Positions 1 through 5,894 of a stretch of 5,894 nt of DNA are shown here, in pieces. The stretch is from Clostridiales bacterium (GTDB taxonomy: Bacteria > Bacillota > Clostridia > Christensenellales > CAG-138): positions 1 through 5,894 of the forward strand of contig JAAZFD010000268.1 in assembly GCA_012511925.1 (NCBI GenBank), read 5' to 3'. Position 1 is the first letter of the stretch. Every line of letters starts with the position of its first letter. The notes beneath the pieces are model-generated. The model was not told where the DNA came from, searched no databases, and worked only from the letters and a program-made list of their open reading frames with translations. The translations under genes were made by a program, and so were the position numbers.

Positions 1-917
1 ATTCAGAATATCAAGCGTTGCAGAACAACAAAGCGCTGTTCAATCGTGCATTGCAAGGCAGATACCCACCCGGTTCTACATACAAGGTATTTACCGCCGC
101 CGCCGCTCTTACCTATGGTGCTTTAAGCAAGGATTATGTGTTTAACGGTACAATAGTTGAGGATTTTTGGACCCCTACAGGCTATGGTGCATGGATATGG
201 CCTGCAATTAAGCGCGCTAAAGTAAAGCGCCGTGAAACTATACTTAATATGCGTAATGCGCTTTTACATTCGGATAATATTTATTTTGCAAATGCGGCCT
301 TGATGCTTGGTGAAGAGAACATGAATAATTACTGGAATTCGCTTGGACTTGATAATGCTATAAATTTCGAGTTGCCTGTTTCAACTTCACAATATAAAGG
401 CAACGAAGAGCGACACTATAAGTATTTAGCAGATAGCGGTTACGGTCAAGGCACTATGTTGGTTACTCCTTTGCAGCTTGCCTCAACCTACTGTGCGTTT
501 GTAAATAGTGGCTCTATTCCAAATCCGCATATTGTTGACAGTATCTGCGAGGTAAATAGCAACGACTATATTGCGCTTTCTGAAACTAATACGAGCTATT
601 GGCGTGAGAATGTAATCAACAAAAACATAAACAATACCTTGCTTCCCATGATGAAAGATATAATGAGCAGCGATTATAACGGTACCGGTCAAAAGCTTAG
701 AGTTAGGAACTGCGTAGTAGCAGGGAAAACAGGTACAGCGCAGATTGGTGGAGATGACAGCCACGAAATTTCATGGATAGTTGCATTTAGAACGGGTGTT
801 GAAGAGAAAGATGAGAGGCTTGTGCTTGTTATGCTTGAAATACCTAACGATACTGCATATTCAGAGTTTAAATTCATTATAGCAAGAGAGCTATTGGAGA
901 TGAAAGATAGCGCATGA
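1..917 (+). CDS. Penicillin-binding protein, transpeptidase domain (5' end outside window)
   Basis: This is the C-terminal catalytic part of a cell-wall D,D-transpeptidase, which cross-links peptidoglycan peptides on the outer face of the membrane. The reading frame is open to the left edge (first full codon at 3), so the N-terminal membrane anchor and dimerisation domain lie outside the window. Numbering from the codon at 18, the three active-site motifs of the penicillin-binding fold are all present and correctly ordered: the SxxK nucleophile motif in PPGSTYK (S20, K23), SDN at 85-87 and KTGT at 237-240. The supporting segments GQGTMLVTPLQLA (143-155) and SWIVAF (252-257) are also typical. 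The TTG at 18 is an internal Leu codon, not a start, because conserved sequence such as NRALQG follows directly and the frame continues upstream. The context around the SxxK motif resembles the PBP2/PbpA group of elongation or sporulation enzymes, but the subclass cannot be fixed without the N-terminus. Its TGA stop overlaps the ATG of the next gene. Confidence 0.95.
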   Translation, partial: SEYQALQNNKALFNRALQGRYPPGSTYKVFTAAAALTYGALSKDYVFNGTIVEDFWTPTGYGAWIWPAIKRAKVKRRETILNMRNALLHSDNIYFANAALMLGEENMNNYWNSLGLDNAINFELPVSTSQYKGNEERHYKYLADSGYGQGTMLVTPLQLASTYCAFVNSGSIPNPHIVDSICEVNSNDYIALSETNTSYWRENVINKNINNTLLPMMKDIMSSDYNGTGQKLRVRNCVVAGKTGTAQIGGDDSHEISWIVAFRTGVEEKDERLVLVMLEIPNDTAYSEFKFIIARELLEMKDSA

Positions 918-2122
918 TTACATATTCATCTGTAAAAAGTATGGCAATAGCAGGGAGTACCTCCGTTGAAAACGTTTTTATTTTTGAGCATATCAGCTCT
1001 GCTCCCGATGGCTATGTTAAGGTGTATTTATTCGCTTTGATGCAGTATAGAAACCCATATTTTGCTAACGAGGATATTGCGCTTTCACTAAAAATGAGCG
1101 ATGATGAAATCGTGAAGGCATTTTTGTATTGGCAGGATGTAGGTTTGGTTCGAATTATTAGATATGACCCATTGCATATTGAGTTTATTGCACAAGATGA
1201 AAACAGCTTTGTACCCTCAACCTCTTATAAATTCAATGATTTGGTTAAGGCGCTGAATGATGTACTTGGTACACGCAGATTTTCCTCTACCGAGCTAAAA
1301 ACCGTATATGATTGGGTAGAGGTTTTTGGAATAAGCGAGGATGCCGTTGTTATGTTAGTTGCGCATTGCTTAGATAAGAAAGGTAGCAAAACTTCGGTGA
1401 AATACATGGATGCTGTGGCTAAATCTTTGGCAGAATCGAATGTGCTTACCGCTGACGAGGTTAAGGATTATTTTCTGAATCAAGCGATTAGTTCACAAGA
1501 GGAAGAGCTTGCAAAAACCATTTTGAAGCGTTGGAACCTACGGCGAAAGGCGACACATGACGAGCTTGAGCTATGCAGAAAGTGGCTTAATGTATGGAAG
1601 GTACCATACAGCGTTGTTACTATGGCTTGCGAGGAAATGGTTTATGCGACTAATCCTTCATTTGGCTATCTTGACAGGATATTAGACACATATAAAGAGC
1701 GTGGCACGATTGATACCGACACCCTGCAAACATATCGCAAAAAGCGCATGGAAACAGAAGAGCTGACGAGGCAGATACTTAAAGCCGCAGGCATTGGGCG
1801 TTCACCTACCGCATTGCAGGTAGATAAGGTGGATATTTGGTGCTATGATTGGCATATTCCAAAAGATGCTTTACTGTTGTTAAGCGAGTATTCAAGCACC
1901 GCCGCTCAACCCTTTGCATACATAACCAAAATCGTAAAGGAATGGCAAGAAAAAGGTATTAAGAATATCAAGGATGCTAAGGAATATTTGGAAAGCAGTG
2001 TAAACAATAGGTCTTCAAAAAAGACAAATAACAGTTTTATACAACGAGAGTATACACAGGAACAACTGAGCAAATTTGGATACAGGATTGGAGTAGTAAC
2101 CGACGATGACGAGAATACCTAA
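914..2122 (+). CDS. DnaD-like primosome protein with three tandem DnaD C-terminal-type modules
   Basis: This is a probable replication-initiation/primosome protein that works with the adjacent helicase loader. Residues about 16-95 look like the DnaD/DnaB N-terminal winged-helix module (DDBH1): TSVENVFIFEHI, then GYVKVYLFALMQY, then a helix-turn-helix-like stretch ending in GLVRIIRYD. After it I see three copies of the helical DnaD C-terminal module (DDBH2, DnaB_2 family), at about 106-188, 198-275 and 283-360. Each has a W-x4-[FW]-x-[IV] core (VEVFGI, LNVWKV, CYDWHI) and ends in a version of the YxxxIxxxW motif: Y164MDAVAKSL, Y252LDRILDTY and Y336ITKIVKEW. Only the third matches the motif fully. 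At 402 aa it is much longer than the roughly 230 aa of Bacillus DnaD. The tail from 361 is polar and ends in acidic residues. The ATG at 914 overlaps the previous stop (ATGA), with a GGAGA at 896-900 that is rather far upstream (13 nt). No better start is seen; the ATG at 941 has no ribosome binding site. Family assignment is firm; the exact role (DnaD, DnaB, or both) is inference. Confidence 0.9.
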   Translation: MITYSSVKSMAIAGSTSVENVFIFEHISSAPDGYVKVYLFALMQYRNPYFANEDIALSLKMSDDEIVKAFLYWQDVGLVRIIRYDPLHIEFIAQDENSFVPSTSYKFNDLVKALNDVLGTRRFSSTELKTVYDWVEVFGISEDAVVMLVAHCLDKKGSKTSVKYMDAVAKSLAESNVLTADEVKDYFLNQAISSQEEELAKTILKRWNLRRKATHDELELCRKWLNVWKVPYSVVTMACEEMVYATNPSFGYLDRILDTYKERGTIDTDTLQTYRKKRMETEELTRQILKAAGIGRSPTALQVDKVDIWCYDWHIPKDALLLLSEYSSTAAQPFAYITKIVKEWQEKGIKNIKDAKEYLESSVNNRSSKKTNNSFIQREYTQEQLSKFGYRIGVVTDDDENT

Positions 2123-3044
2123 GGAAATATTAGCTGAATACGAAAATAAAAAAGCGAGAGCAAAGCACGAGTATGAAAGGCGCAGGACTTTCGTTTTTAA
2201 AGAGTCCCCTGAAATTGAAAAGTTAGAAGAAAATATTCGCTGCTTGGCTTATGAGTTGGGTTTGCACTCAATGGGACTAAGCCCAGAAGATTATGCTTCA
2301 AAAAAAGCCGAAACAAAGGAATGCATAGATTCGTTAAAGAATAGGCAGGCGAAGCTATTGGCTTCAATGAAATTGCCTGCGGACTATATTCGAAAAGTTC
2401 CATACGCTTGCGACAAATGCGAGGACACTGGCTTCATTGGATTGAATCAATGTATCTGTTTAAAGCAAAGAATGATGCAATACGAGTATGCAAGCTCGAA
2501 TATCGACAATATGGAGTCATTCGAAACATTCGACTTCAACATATTTCAAGACCCTAATCAGAAAAAGCAAATAAAGCAGGTGTATAGTTATGCTAAGGAC
2601 TTTGCCGATACCGTTCCTCAAATTACTCCCCCCAACCTTTTACTTATCGGTGCAGCTGGCTTAGGCAAGACTTTTATCCTTAACTGCATTGCCAAAAGGT
2701 GCTTCGAGCGTGGTTTAACGGTAGTAAAGATTGCCGCCTATAATCTGATAAATGCAACTATGAAGGTTATTAAAGGCGAAGAGCCAGCTTTTGATTTCTA
2801 CGGCTGTGATGTTCTATTGATAGACGATTTAGGCACAGAGCCACAGATTCCAAACATTACGACAGAAACTCTCTTTTCGATAATAAACGAAAGGGGCAGT
2901 AACCACAAACCCATCGTTATAGCTACGAACAAAAAAGAATTAGAAATCAAGAACACATACGACGAGCGAATATGCTCGCGACTACTTTCTATAAAAAATA
3001 CTGCGATTTGCTCTTTAGAGGGTAACGATTTAAGGCAAAGTTAG
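2106..3044 (+). CDS. DnaI/DnaC-like AAA+ replicative helicase loader
   Basis: This is an AAA+ ATPase of the DnaI/DnaC family, which loads the ring-shaped replicative helicase onto DNA at initiation and restart. Residues 1-95 are helical and highly charged. A Cys motif follows (C102, C105, C116, C118: CxxC-x10-CxC) that matches the zinc-binding end of the DnaI N-terminal domain, which contacts the helicase. The ATPase core has Walker A GAAGLGKT (182-189), Walker B VLLIDDLG (236-243, D240/D241), sensor-1 IATN (272-275) and the arginine-finger segment YDERICSRL (285-293). It ends GNDLRQS, as is usual for the family. At 312 aa it is full length, close to the roughly 311 aa of Bacillus DnaI. The ATG at 2106 lies 17 bp inside the preceding gene in another frame, with GGAG at 2090-2093, suggesting coupled translation. 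The dnaD-type neighbour supports a primosome role over the transposon-borne IstB-like relatives. It could also be called dnaC in some naming schemes, so no symbol is given. Confidence 0.93.
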   Translation: MTRIPKEILAEYENKKARAKHEYERRRTFVFKESPEIEKLEENIRCLAYELGLHSMGLSPEDYASKKAETKECIDSLKNRQAKLLASMKLPADYIRKVPYACDKCEDTGFIGLNQCICLKQRMMQYEYASSNIDNMESFETFDFNIFQDPNQKKQIKQVYSYAKDFADTVPQITPPNLLLIGAAGLGKTFILNCIAKRCFERGLTVVKIAAYNLINATMKVIKGEEPAFDFYGCDVLLIDDLGTEPQIPNITTETLFSIINERGSNHKPIVIATNKKELEIKNTYDERICSRLLSIKNTAICSLEGNDLRQS

Positions 3045-3076
3045 CAAAATAATACTGCTCTCATCAAATATATCAA

Positions 3077-3082
3077 TATAAT
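3077..3082 (+). promoter_or_regulatory. Possible second -10 element upstream of iorA
   Basis: A second perfect TATAAT lies 41 bp upstream of the first and shares the 8-mer TATAATGT with it. The hexamer at the expected -35 position (ACTGCT, 3054-3059) is poor. In such AT-rich DNA this may be chance, so it is offered only as an alternative or tandem promoter for iorAB. Confidence 0.25.
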
Positions 3083-3117
3083 GTGGTTAAATGCATATTT
3101 ATTTTCGAGAAACCATG

Positions 3118-3123
3118 TATAAT
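3118..3123 (+). promoter_or_regulatory. Probable -10 element of the iorAB promoter
   Basis: A perfect TATAAT lies 33 nt before the iorA start, preceded directly by TG. No good -35 stands at the usual 17-bp spacing (ATATTT at 3095-3100), so the promoter is weakly defined or activator-dependent. Transcription would begin near 3130, leaving a short leader with the ribosome binding site. Position and the gap after dnaI support it; activity is inferred. Confidence 0.55.
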
Positions 3124-3140
3124 GTAATCAAAGTACGATT

Positions 3141-3148
3141 AAGGGGGG
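3141..3148 (+). promoter_or_regulatory. Strong ribosome binding site that sets the iorA TTG start
   Basis: AAGGGGGG ends 7 nt before TTG at 3156. The next in-frame start, ATG at 3168, would be 19 nt away, too far for this site. The spacing therefore decides for the TTG start, which also gives the family-like N-terminus MKKLMLGNEAIARGA. Confidence 0.8.
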
Positions 3149-3155
3149 ATTTCTC

Positions 3156-4877
3156 TTGAAAAAACTTATGTTAGGTAATGAAGCTATAGCGAGGGGCGCT
3201 TATGAAGCAGGCGTGCGTGTTTCTTCGGCATACCCTGGCACTCCAAGCACCGAAATAAACGAGAATATTGCGTGCTATGAAGATATTTATTCCGAGTGGG
3301 CACCAAATGAAAAGGTAGCAGTTGAGGTTGCATTGGGTGCGGCTATTAGTGGTGTAAGGGCTATGGCTTGTATGAAGCATGTTGGGCTAAACGTAGCCGC
3401 TGACCCTGTATTCACTGCAAGCTATACGGGCATAAACGGCGGTCTTGTAATTATCGTTGCCGATGACCCGGGTATGCACTCATCCCAAAACGAGCAGGAC
3501 ACGAGAATGATAGCTAAGGCTGCTCATATCCCCTGTCTTGACCCATCAAATTCGCAAGAATGTAAGGATTTCATGAAAATCGCATACGAAATTAGCGAAA
3601 AATACGATACACCCTGTTTGTTGAGATTGACTACACGAATTGCACACGCAAGGACTGTTGTTGAGCTTGGTGAAAGGGTTGAGCTTGATGCTAAACCCTA
3701 TGTTAAGAATCCGAAAAAATACATTTCTATGCCTGCTAATATGATTGCAAGGCACATTGAGGTTGAAAAGCGTGAGATTGCACTTGCTAATGACGCTTCC
3801 TCTATGGCGATAAACAAAGTAGAAATGCGTGATAAAAAGCTTGGTGTAATCACTTCCGGCGCTGCTTATAACTATGTTAGAGAGGCATTGCCAAACGCTT
3901 CGATTCTTAAACTTGGGTTAGTTTACCCACTTCCAAAAGATTTGATTTTTGATTTTGCAAGTCAGGTGGAGGAACTCGTAATCATCGAAGATATGGAGCC
4001 ATTTTTCGAGGAAACAATCAAGTCATGGGGCATAGAATGTTCAGGAAAAGAGAAAACTGGTGTTTTGGGTGAACTATTTGCAAGAAAGATAGCAAAGGGA
4101 TTTGGAAATAAAGAGGTTGAAGAGTTAAGTTTAGAACAGCTCCCCTCTCGCCCACCTGTACTCTGCCCTGGTTGCCCTCATAGACCCTTGTACTATGTTA
4201 TGAACAAGCTAAAGCTAACGGTTTGTTCGGATATTGGTTGCTATACCTTGGGCGCATTGCCACCTCTAAGCAGTGTTGACACCTGTATTTGCATGGGCGC
4301 ATCTATTGGAATGGCGCATGGCTTTGAGAAGGCTTTGGGCAGGGAGCAGGCGAAGAAAACCGTTGCCGTATTGGGCGACTCTACTTTTTCGCATAGCGGT
4401 ATGACAGGTTTGTTGAATATGGTGTATAACAATTCAACAGGAACGGTAATAATTGCCGATAACTCGATAACGGGTATGACGGGGCATCAACACAACCCCT
4501 CAAGCGGTTACGATATTCACGGGCTACCTGCGCCGCAGGTAGATTTCGAGCAGCTTTGCAAGGCATTGGGCGTAAAGGACATTCATGTTGTTGACCCATT
4601 CGACATCAAGCTGATGGAAAAGACATTGCGTGAAGCGACTTCTAAGGATGAGCTTTCGGTAATTATTTCAAAAAGCCCTTGCGCTTTGATAATAAAGCAG
4701 ACCGAGAAGCCTTATCAATGCGACACCGATGTATGCAAACAATGTTATATGTGCATGAGGATTGGCTGTCCTGCTATTCAGAAAGTCGAAAACGGTGTGC
4801 GTGTTGATGAAACTCTTTGCTTTGGTTGCGGACTTTGCGCTAATGTATGCCCATTCGGCGCATTGAAAAATACATGA
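3156..4877 (+). CDS. iorA: Indolepyruvate:ferredoxin oxidoreductase, alpha subunit
   Basis: This is the large subunit of the cytoplasmic enzyme that oxidatively decarboxylates indolepyruvate and related aryl-pyruvates (from Trp, Phe and Tyr transamination) to aryl-acetyl-CoA, passing electrons to ferredoxin. The family's fused layout is visible. The N-terminal pyrimidine-binding part begins LGNEAIARGAYEAGV, with SAYPGTPSTEI at 24-34 and DDPGMHSSQNEQD at 103-115. A middle transketolase-C-like part spans about 225-320. The TPP-binding part has CPGCPHR at 337-343, GDS at 407-409 and ADNSIT at 434-439, which forms the Mg-TPP motif. The C-terminal ferredoxin domain has two [4Fe-4S] motifs: C527/C530/C533/C538-P and C555/C558/C561/C565-P. 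At 573 aa it is slightly shorter than many homologues but nothing essential is missing. The start is TTG, fixed by a strong ribosome binding site 7 nt upstream. It is followed after 13 nt by its partner iorB. Substrate preference among aryl-pyruvates cannot be read from sequence. Confidence 0.96.
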   Translation: MKKLMLGNEAIARGAYEAGVRVSSAYPGTPSTEINENIACYEDIYSEWAPNEKVAVEVALGAAISGVRAMACMKHVGLNVAADPVFTASYTGINGGLVIIVADDPGMHSSQNEQDTRMIAKAAHIPCLDPSNSQECKDFMKIAYEISEKYDTPCLLRLTTRIAHARTVVELGERVELDAKPYVKNPKKYISMPANMIARHIEVEKREIALANDASSMAINKVEMRDKKLGVITSGAAYNYVREALPNASILKLGLVYPLPKDLIFDFASQVEELVIIEDMEPFFEETIKSWGIECSGKEKTGVLGELFARKIAKGFGNKEVEELSLEQLPSRPPVLCPGCPHRPLYYVMNKLKLTVCSDIGCYTLGALPPLSSVDTCICMGASIGMAHGFEKALGREQAKKTVAVLGDSTFSHSGMTGLLNMVYNNSTGTVIIADNSITGMTGHQHNPSSGYDIHGLPAPQVDFEQLCKALGVKDIHVVDPFDIKLMEKTLREATSKDELSVIISKSPCALIIKQTEKPYQCDTDVCKQCYMCMRIGCPAIQKVENGVRVDETLCFGCGLCANVCPFGALKNT

Positions 4878-4890
4878 AGGCGGTGGAAAT
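4878..4890 (+). promoter_or_regulatory. iorA-iorB spacer with ribosome binding site
   Basis: The 13-nt gap between the iorA stop and the iorB ATG contains AGG and GGTGG, purine-rich sequence able to pair with 16S rRNA. GGTGG ends 4 nt before the ATG and the AAGG at 4877-4880 ends 10 nt before it. The lack of room for a promoter supports one bicistronic transcript. Confidence 0.6.
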
Positions 4891-5460
4891 ATGATTAACA
4901 TAGTAATAGTTGGAGTTGGCGGTCAAGGTACTTTGCTAACGAGCAAGCTTTTAGGTGATATCGGGTTGAATATTGGCTATGATGTGCGTGTCAGCGAGGT
5001 TCACGGTATGAGCCAGCGTGGCGGAAGCGTTATTACTTATGTGCGATTAAGCAATGATTTGCCTTTGTACTCGTCCTTGGTTGAGTACAGCGAGGCGGAT
5101 ATAGTTCTTGCTTTTGAGAGCTTAGAGGCGTTGCGTGCCCTACCCTACTTAAAAAAAGGTGGAAAAATGATTGTGAACTCACAAGAAATTTTGCCTATGC
5201 CTGTTATTGTAGGTGCGGCTGAATATCCTAAGAACATAATCGAGAATTTGCATGAGCGCGCGGATGTTAAAGCCATAAACGCAACGGAAATAACTTCAGA
5301 ATGCGGAACGGCAAAGGCGGCAAATGTGGTTTTGTTAGGTGTGCTTTCAAAGCTACTGCCATTTTCATACGGTGAATGGATTGATGCAATAAAAAACAAT
5401 GTTAAACCGCAATTTGTGGATATAAATATTGACGCGTTTAACAGGGGTATGGAATTCTAA
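4891..5460 (+). CDS. iorB: Indolepyruvate:ferredoxin oxidoreductase, beta subunit
   Basis: This is the small subunit of the same oxidoreductase, homologous to the gamma domain of pyruvate:ferredoxin oxidoreductases; it pairs with IorA and completes the active enzyme. The N-terminus has the family's glycine-rich strand-loop IVIVGVGGQGTLL (GxGGQG at 8-13) and the highly conserved EVHGMSQRGGSV (36-47). These are followed by YSEADIVLAFESLEALRALPYL and by TAKAANVVLLGVLSKLLPF near the C-terminus, all typical of IorB. At 189 aa it has the usual full length. It has no metal-binding Cys motif, as expected, because the clusters sit in IorA. ATG at 4891 is the only sensible start, 13 nt after iorA. Many clostridial iorAB pairs are followed by a phenylacetate-CoA ligase (paaK) gene; here a terminator follows at once instead. 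Confidence 0.95.
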   Translation: MINIVIVGVGGQGTLLTSKLLGDIGLNIGYDVRVSEVHGMSQRGGSVITYVRLSNDLPLYSSLVEYSEADIVLAFESLEALRALPYLKKGGKMIVNSQEILPMPVIVGAAEYPKNIIENLHERADVKAINATEITSECGTAKAANVVLLGVLSKLLPFSYGEWIDAIKNNVKPQFVDINIDAFNRGMEF

Positions 5461-5475
5461 GAATTAGATGAAATT

Positions 5476-5515
5476 AAACAGCTGGGTATGTGAAATAATA
5501 TTCGGCTGTTTTTTT
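5476..5515 (+). terminator. Intrinsic terminator of iorAB
   Basis: An inverted repeat begins 15 nt after the iorB stop. The arms 5476-5489 and 5498-5511 can form a 14-bp stem (three G-U pairs, no mismatch) around the 8-nt loop GTGAAATA. The distal end is AAACAGC pairing with GCTGTTT and runs into a seven-T tract at 5509-5515. This is a textbook rho-independent terminator for the + strand. Confidence 0.88.
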
Positions 5516-5714
5516 GAACTTTATAATAAACAACCGGTTATCCTTTTTCTTTTTTAGTCTCTTGCAGTTTTTGTTATTATATAAAGTTTTACATTCCATC
5601 TTAATCATTTAACTTCTGCCTTATTTATTTCCATGCCCGTATTTTACTGACTTAATCTACTCAAAGATGTTTCATTATTTCAACAATAGTTGTAACGACC
5701 TATTCCAAAATTTG
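5516..5714. other. AT-rich intergenic stretch without recognisable gene
   Basis: This is the central part of the gap between iorB and the next gene. I find no open frame with a plausible ribosome binding site on either strand, no tRNA-like fold and no riboswitch I can recognise. Visible items are an 8-bp palindrome, AACCGGTT, at 5532-5539 and a pyrimidine-rich run just after it at 5541-5555. Neither has an assignable function. Confidence 0.5.
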
Positions 5715-5723
5715 TGGTAAAAT
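5715..5723 (+). promoter_or_regulatory. Possible extended -10 promoter for the right-edge gene
   Basis: TGG-TAAAAT fits the extended -10 pattern TGnTATAAT with one change in the hexamer. The only -35-like hexamer nearby, TTGTAA at 5690-5695, is 22 bp away, which is too far, so this would depend on the extended -10. Transcription from about 5730 would give a leader of nearly 70 nt. A small AGTC...GACT hairpin (5730-5743) sits at its start. Confidence 0.35.
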
Positions 5724-5782
5724 AATTAGAGTCTTTTAGGACTATTCCATATTGCCAAAACGGTATATCGAATACAAAATTT

Positions 5783-5788
5783 AAGGAG
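5783..5788 (+). promoter_or_regulatory. Ribosome binding site of the frameshifted right-edge gene
   Basis: AAGGAG lies 9 nt before ATG at 5798, an ideal Shine-Dalgarno arrangement. It marks that ATG as the original start even though its frame closes six codons later, and so supports reading the next feature as a real gene with a frameshift. Confidence 0.75.
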
Positions 5789-5797
5789 TTAAAAACG

Positions 5798-5894
5798 ATG
5801 AAAAAAATTTTGAGTTGATTCTTTGTATGCTGTTTGTTTTTTCAATGTTTAACATTGAAACTAAGGCAGCTACATTCGATGATATCAACCAACC
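5798..5894 (+). pseudogene. Start of a secreted protein gene with an early frameshift (3' end outside window)
   Basis: The ATG at 5798 has an excellent ribosome binding site but reads only MKKILS before TGA at 5816. The -1 frame from 5815 continues to the window edge as LILCMLFVFSMFNIETKAATFDDINQ. Joined, the two parts give a standard signal peptide: a Lys-rich start, a hydrophobic core of about 12 residues, and a likely cleavage near TKA/A, with the mature protein starting ATFDD. One extra T in the AGTTG stretch (5813-5817), or one extra A in the A7 tract (5801-5807), would restore the frame. Starting at TTG 5815 instead would give a signal peptide with no positive N-terminus and no suitably placed ribosome binding site. 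Possible causes are a recent inactivating deletion, a sequencing or assembly error, or slippage on the A7 tract. The mature domain is cut off, so function is unknown. The segment FDDINQP vaguely recalls secreted clostridial cysteine-peptidase-like proteins, but this is only an impression. Confidence 0.6.

Noticed and set aside
18..20. TTG as a start codon for the penicillin-binding protein
   Set aside because: The frame is open upstream to the window edge, and a protein starting here would lack the membrane anchor, so it is an internal Leu codon.
483..764. Antisense open frame of 93 codons inside the penicillin-binding protein gene
   Set aside because: It lies wholly opposite a well-supported gene with intact catalytic motifs, and its translation shows no recognisable domain. 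Such shadows are expected by chance. The same applies to the shorter antisense frames inside dnaD, dnaI, iorA and iorB.
1804..1830. Imperfect inverted repeat CTACC...GGTAG in the dnaD-like gene, sharing GCAGGTAGAT with the iorA palindrome
   Set aside because: The arms are only 5 bp and the shared 10-mer is explained by a common Gln-Val-Asp codon run. This is most likely chance.
3043..3059. AGCA...TGCT as a terminator after the helicase-loader gene
   Set aside because: The stem is only 4 bp and no T-tract follows, so it does not qualify. Read-through into iorAB cannot be excluded.
3082..3090. Near-match to a DnaA box (TGTGGTTAA) beside the helicase-loader gene
   Set aside because: It has one mismatch to TGTGNATAA and stands alone, with no cluster of boxes or unwinding element, so it gives no support for an origin or DnaA control.
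4668..4901. Antisense open frame of 77 codons over the iorA ferredoxin domain and iorB start
   Set aside because: It mirrors the Cys-rich coding region on the other strand, and there is no sign of a functional protein in its translation.
5752..5780. TTGCCA-17-CAAAAT as a promoter for the right-edge gene
   Set aside because: The spacing and hexamers look acceptable, but transcription would start at about 5787, inside the AAGGAG ribosome binding site, so a translated leader is unlikely.

Overview
The window looks like chromosomal DNA of a low-GC, anaerobic member of the Clostridia. Four observations point there: an A/T-rich base composition, a DnaD-type primosome protein next to a DnaI/DnaC-type helicase loader, a ferredoxin-dependent 2-oxoacid oxidoreductase (an oxygen-sensitive enzyme class), and strong Shine-Dalgarno sequences combined with a TTG start. 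The species cannot be named from sequence reading alone. All genes are on the + strand, and TAA, TAG and TGA are all used as stops, so the standard bacterial code fits.

Layout. (1) Positions 1-3044 hold a tightly packed run of three genes: the 3' part of a penicillin-binding transpeptidase (open at the left edge), a DnaD-like protein with an unusual three-fold repeat of the DnaD C-terminal module, and a DnaI-like AAA+ helicase loader. The genes overlap by 4 and 17 bp, so they are probably co-transcribed and translationally coupled. This links cell-wall cross-linking with loading of the replicative helicase in one operon. (2) Positions 3045-3155 are a promoter-bearing gap with two TATAAT hexamers and a strong ribosome binding site. 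(3) Positions 3156-5460 hold iorA-iorB, the two subunits of indolepyruvate:ferredoxin oxidoreductase. IorA carries the thiamine pyrophosphate (TPP) site and a C-terminal two-cluster ferredoxin domain. IorB is the small gamma-type subunit. Together they oxidatively decarboxylate aryl-pyruvates from aromatic amino acid transamination to aryl-acetyl-CoA and reduced ferredoxin. The pair ends in a clear intrinsic terminator at 5476-5515 and so forms a self-contained two-gene unit.

(4) Positions 5516-5797 are AT-rich non-coding DNA with no gene that I can support, apart from a possible extended -10 promoter near its right end. (5) From 5798 to the right edge is the start of a further gene with a good ribosome binding site. 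Its ATG frame stops after six codons, while the -1 frame continues as a convincing signal peptide, so the gene appears frameshifted in its first few codons by mutation, sequence error or possibly slippage.

I see no CRISPR array, transposon, tRNA or rRNA, and nothing that amounts to a clearly new system. The most interesting points are the triple-repeat DnaD protein, its coupling to a penicillin-binding protein gene, and the frameshifted secreted-protein gene at the right edge.
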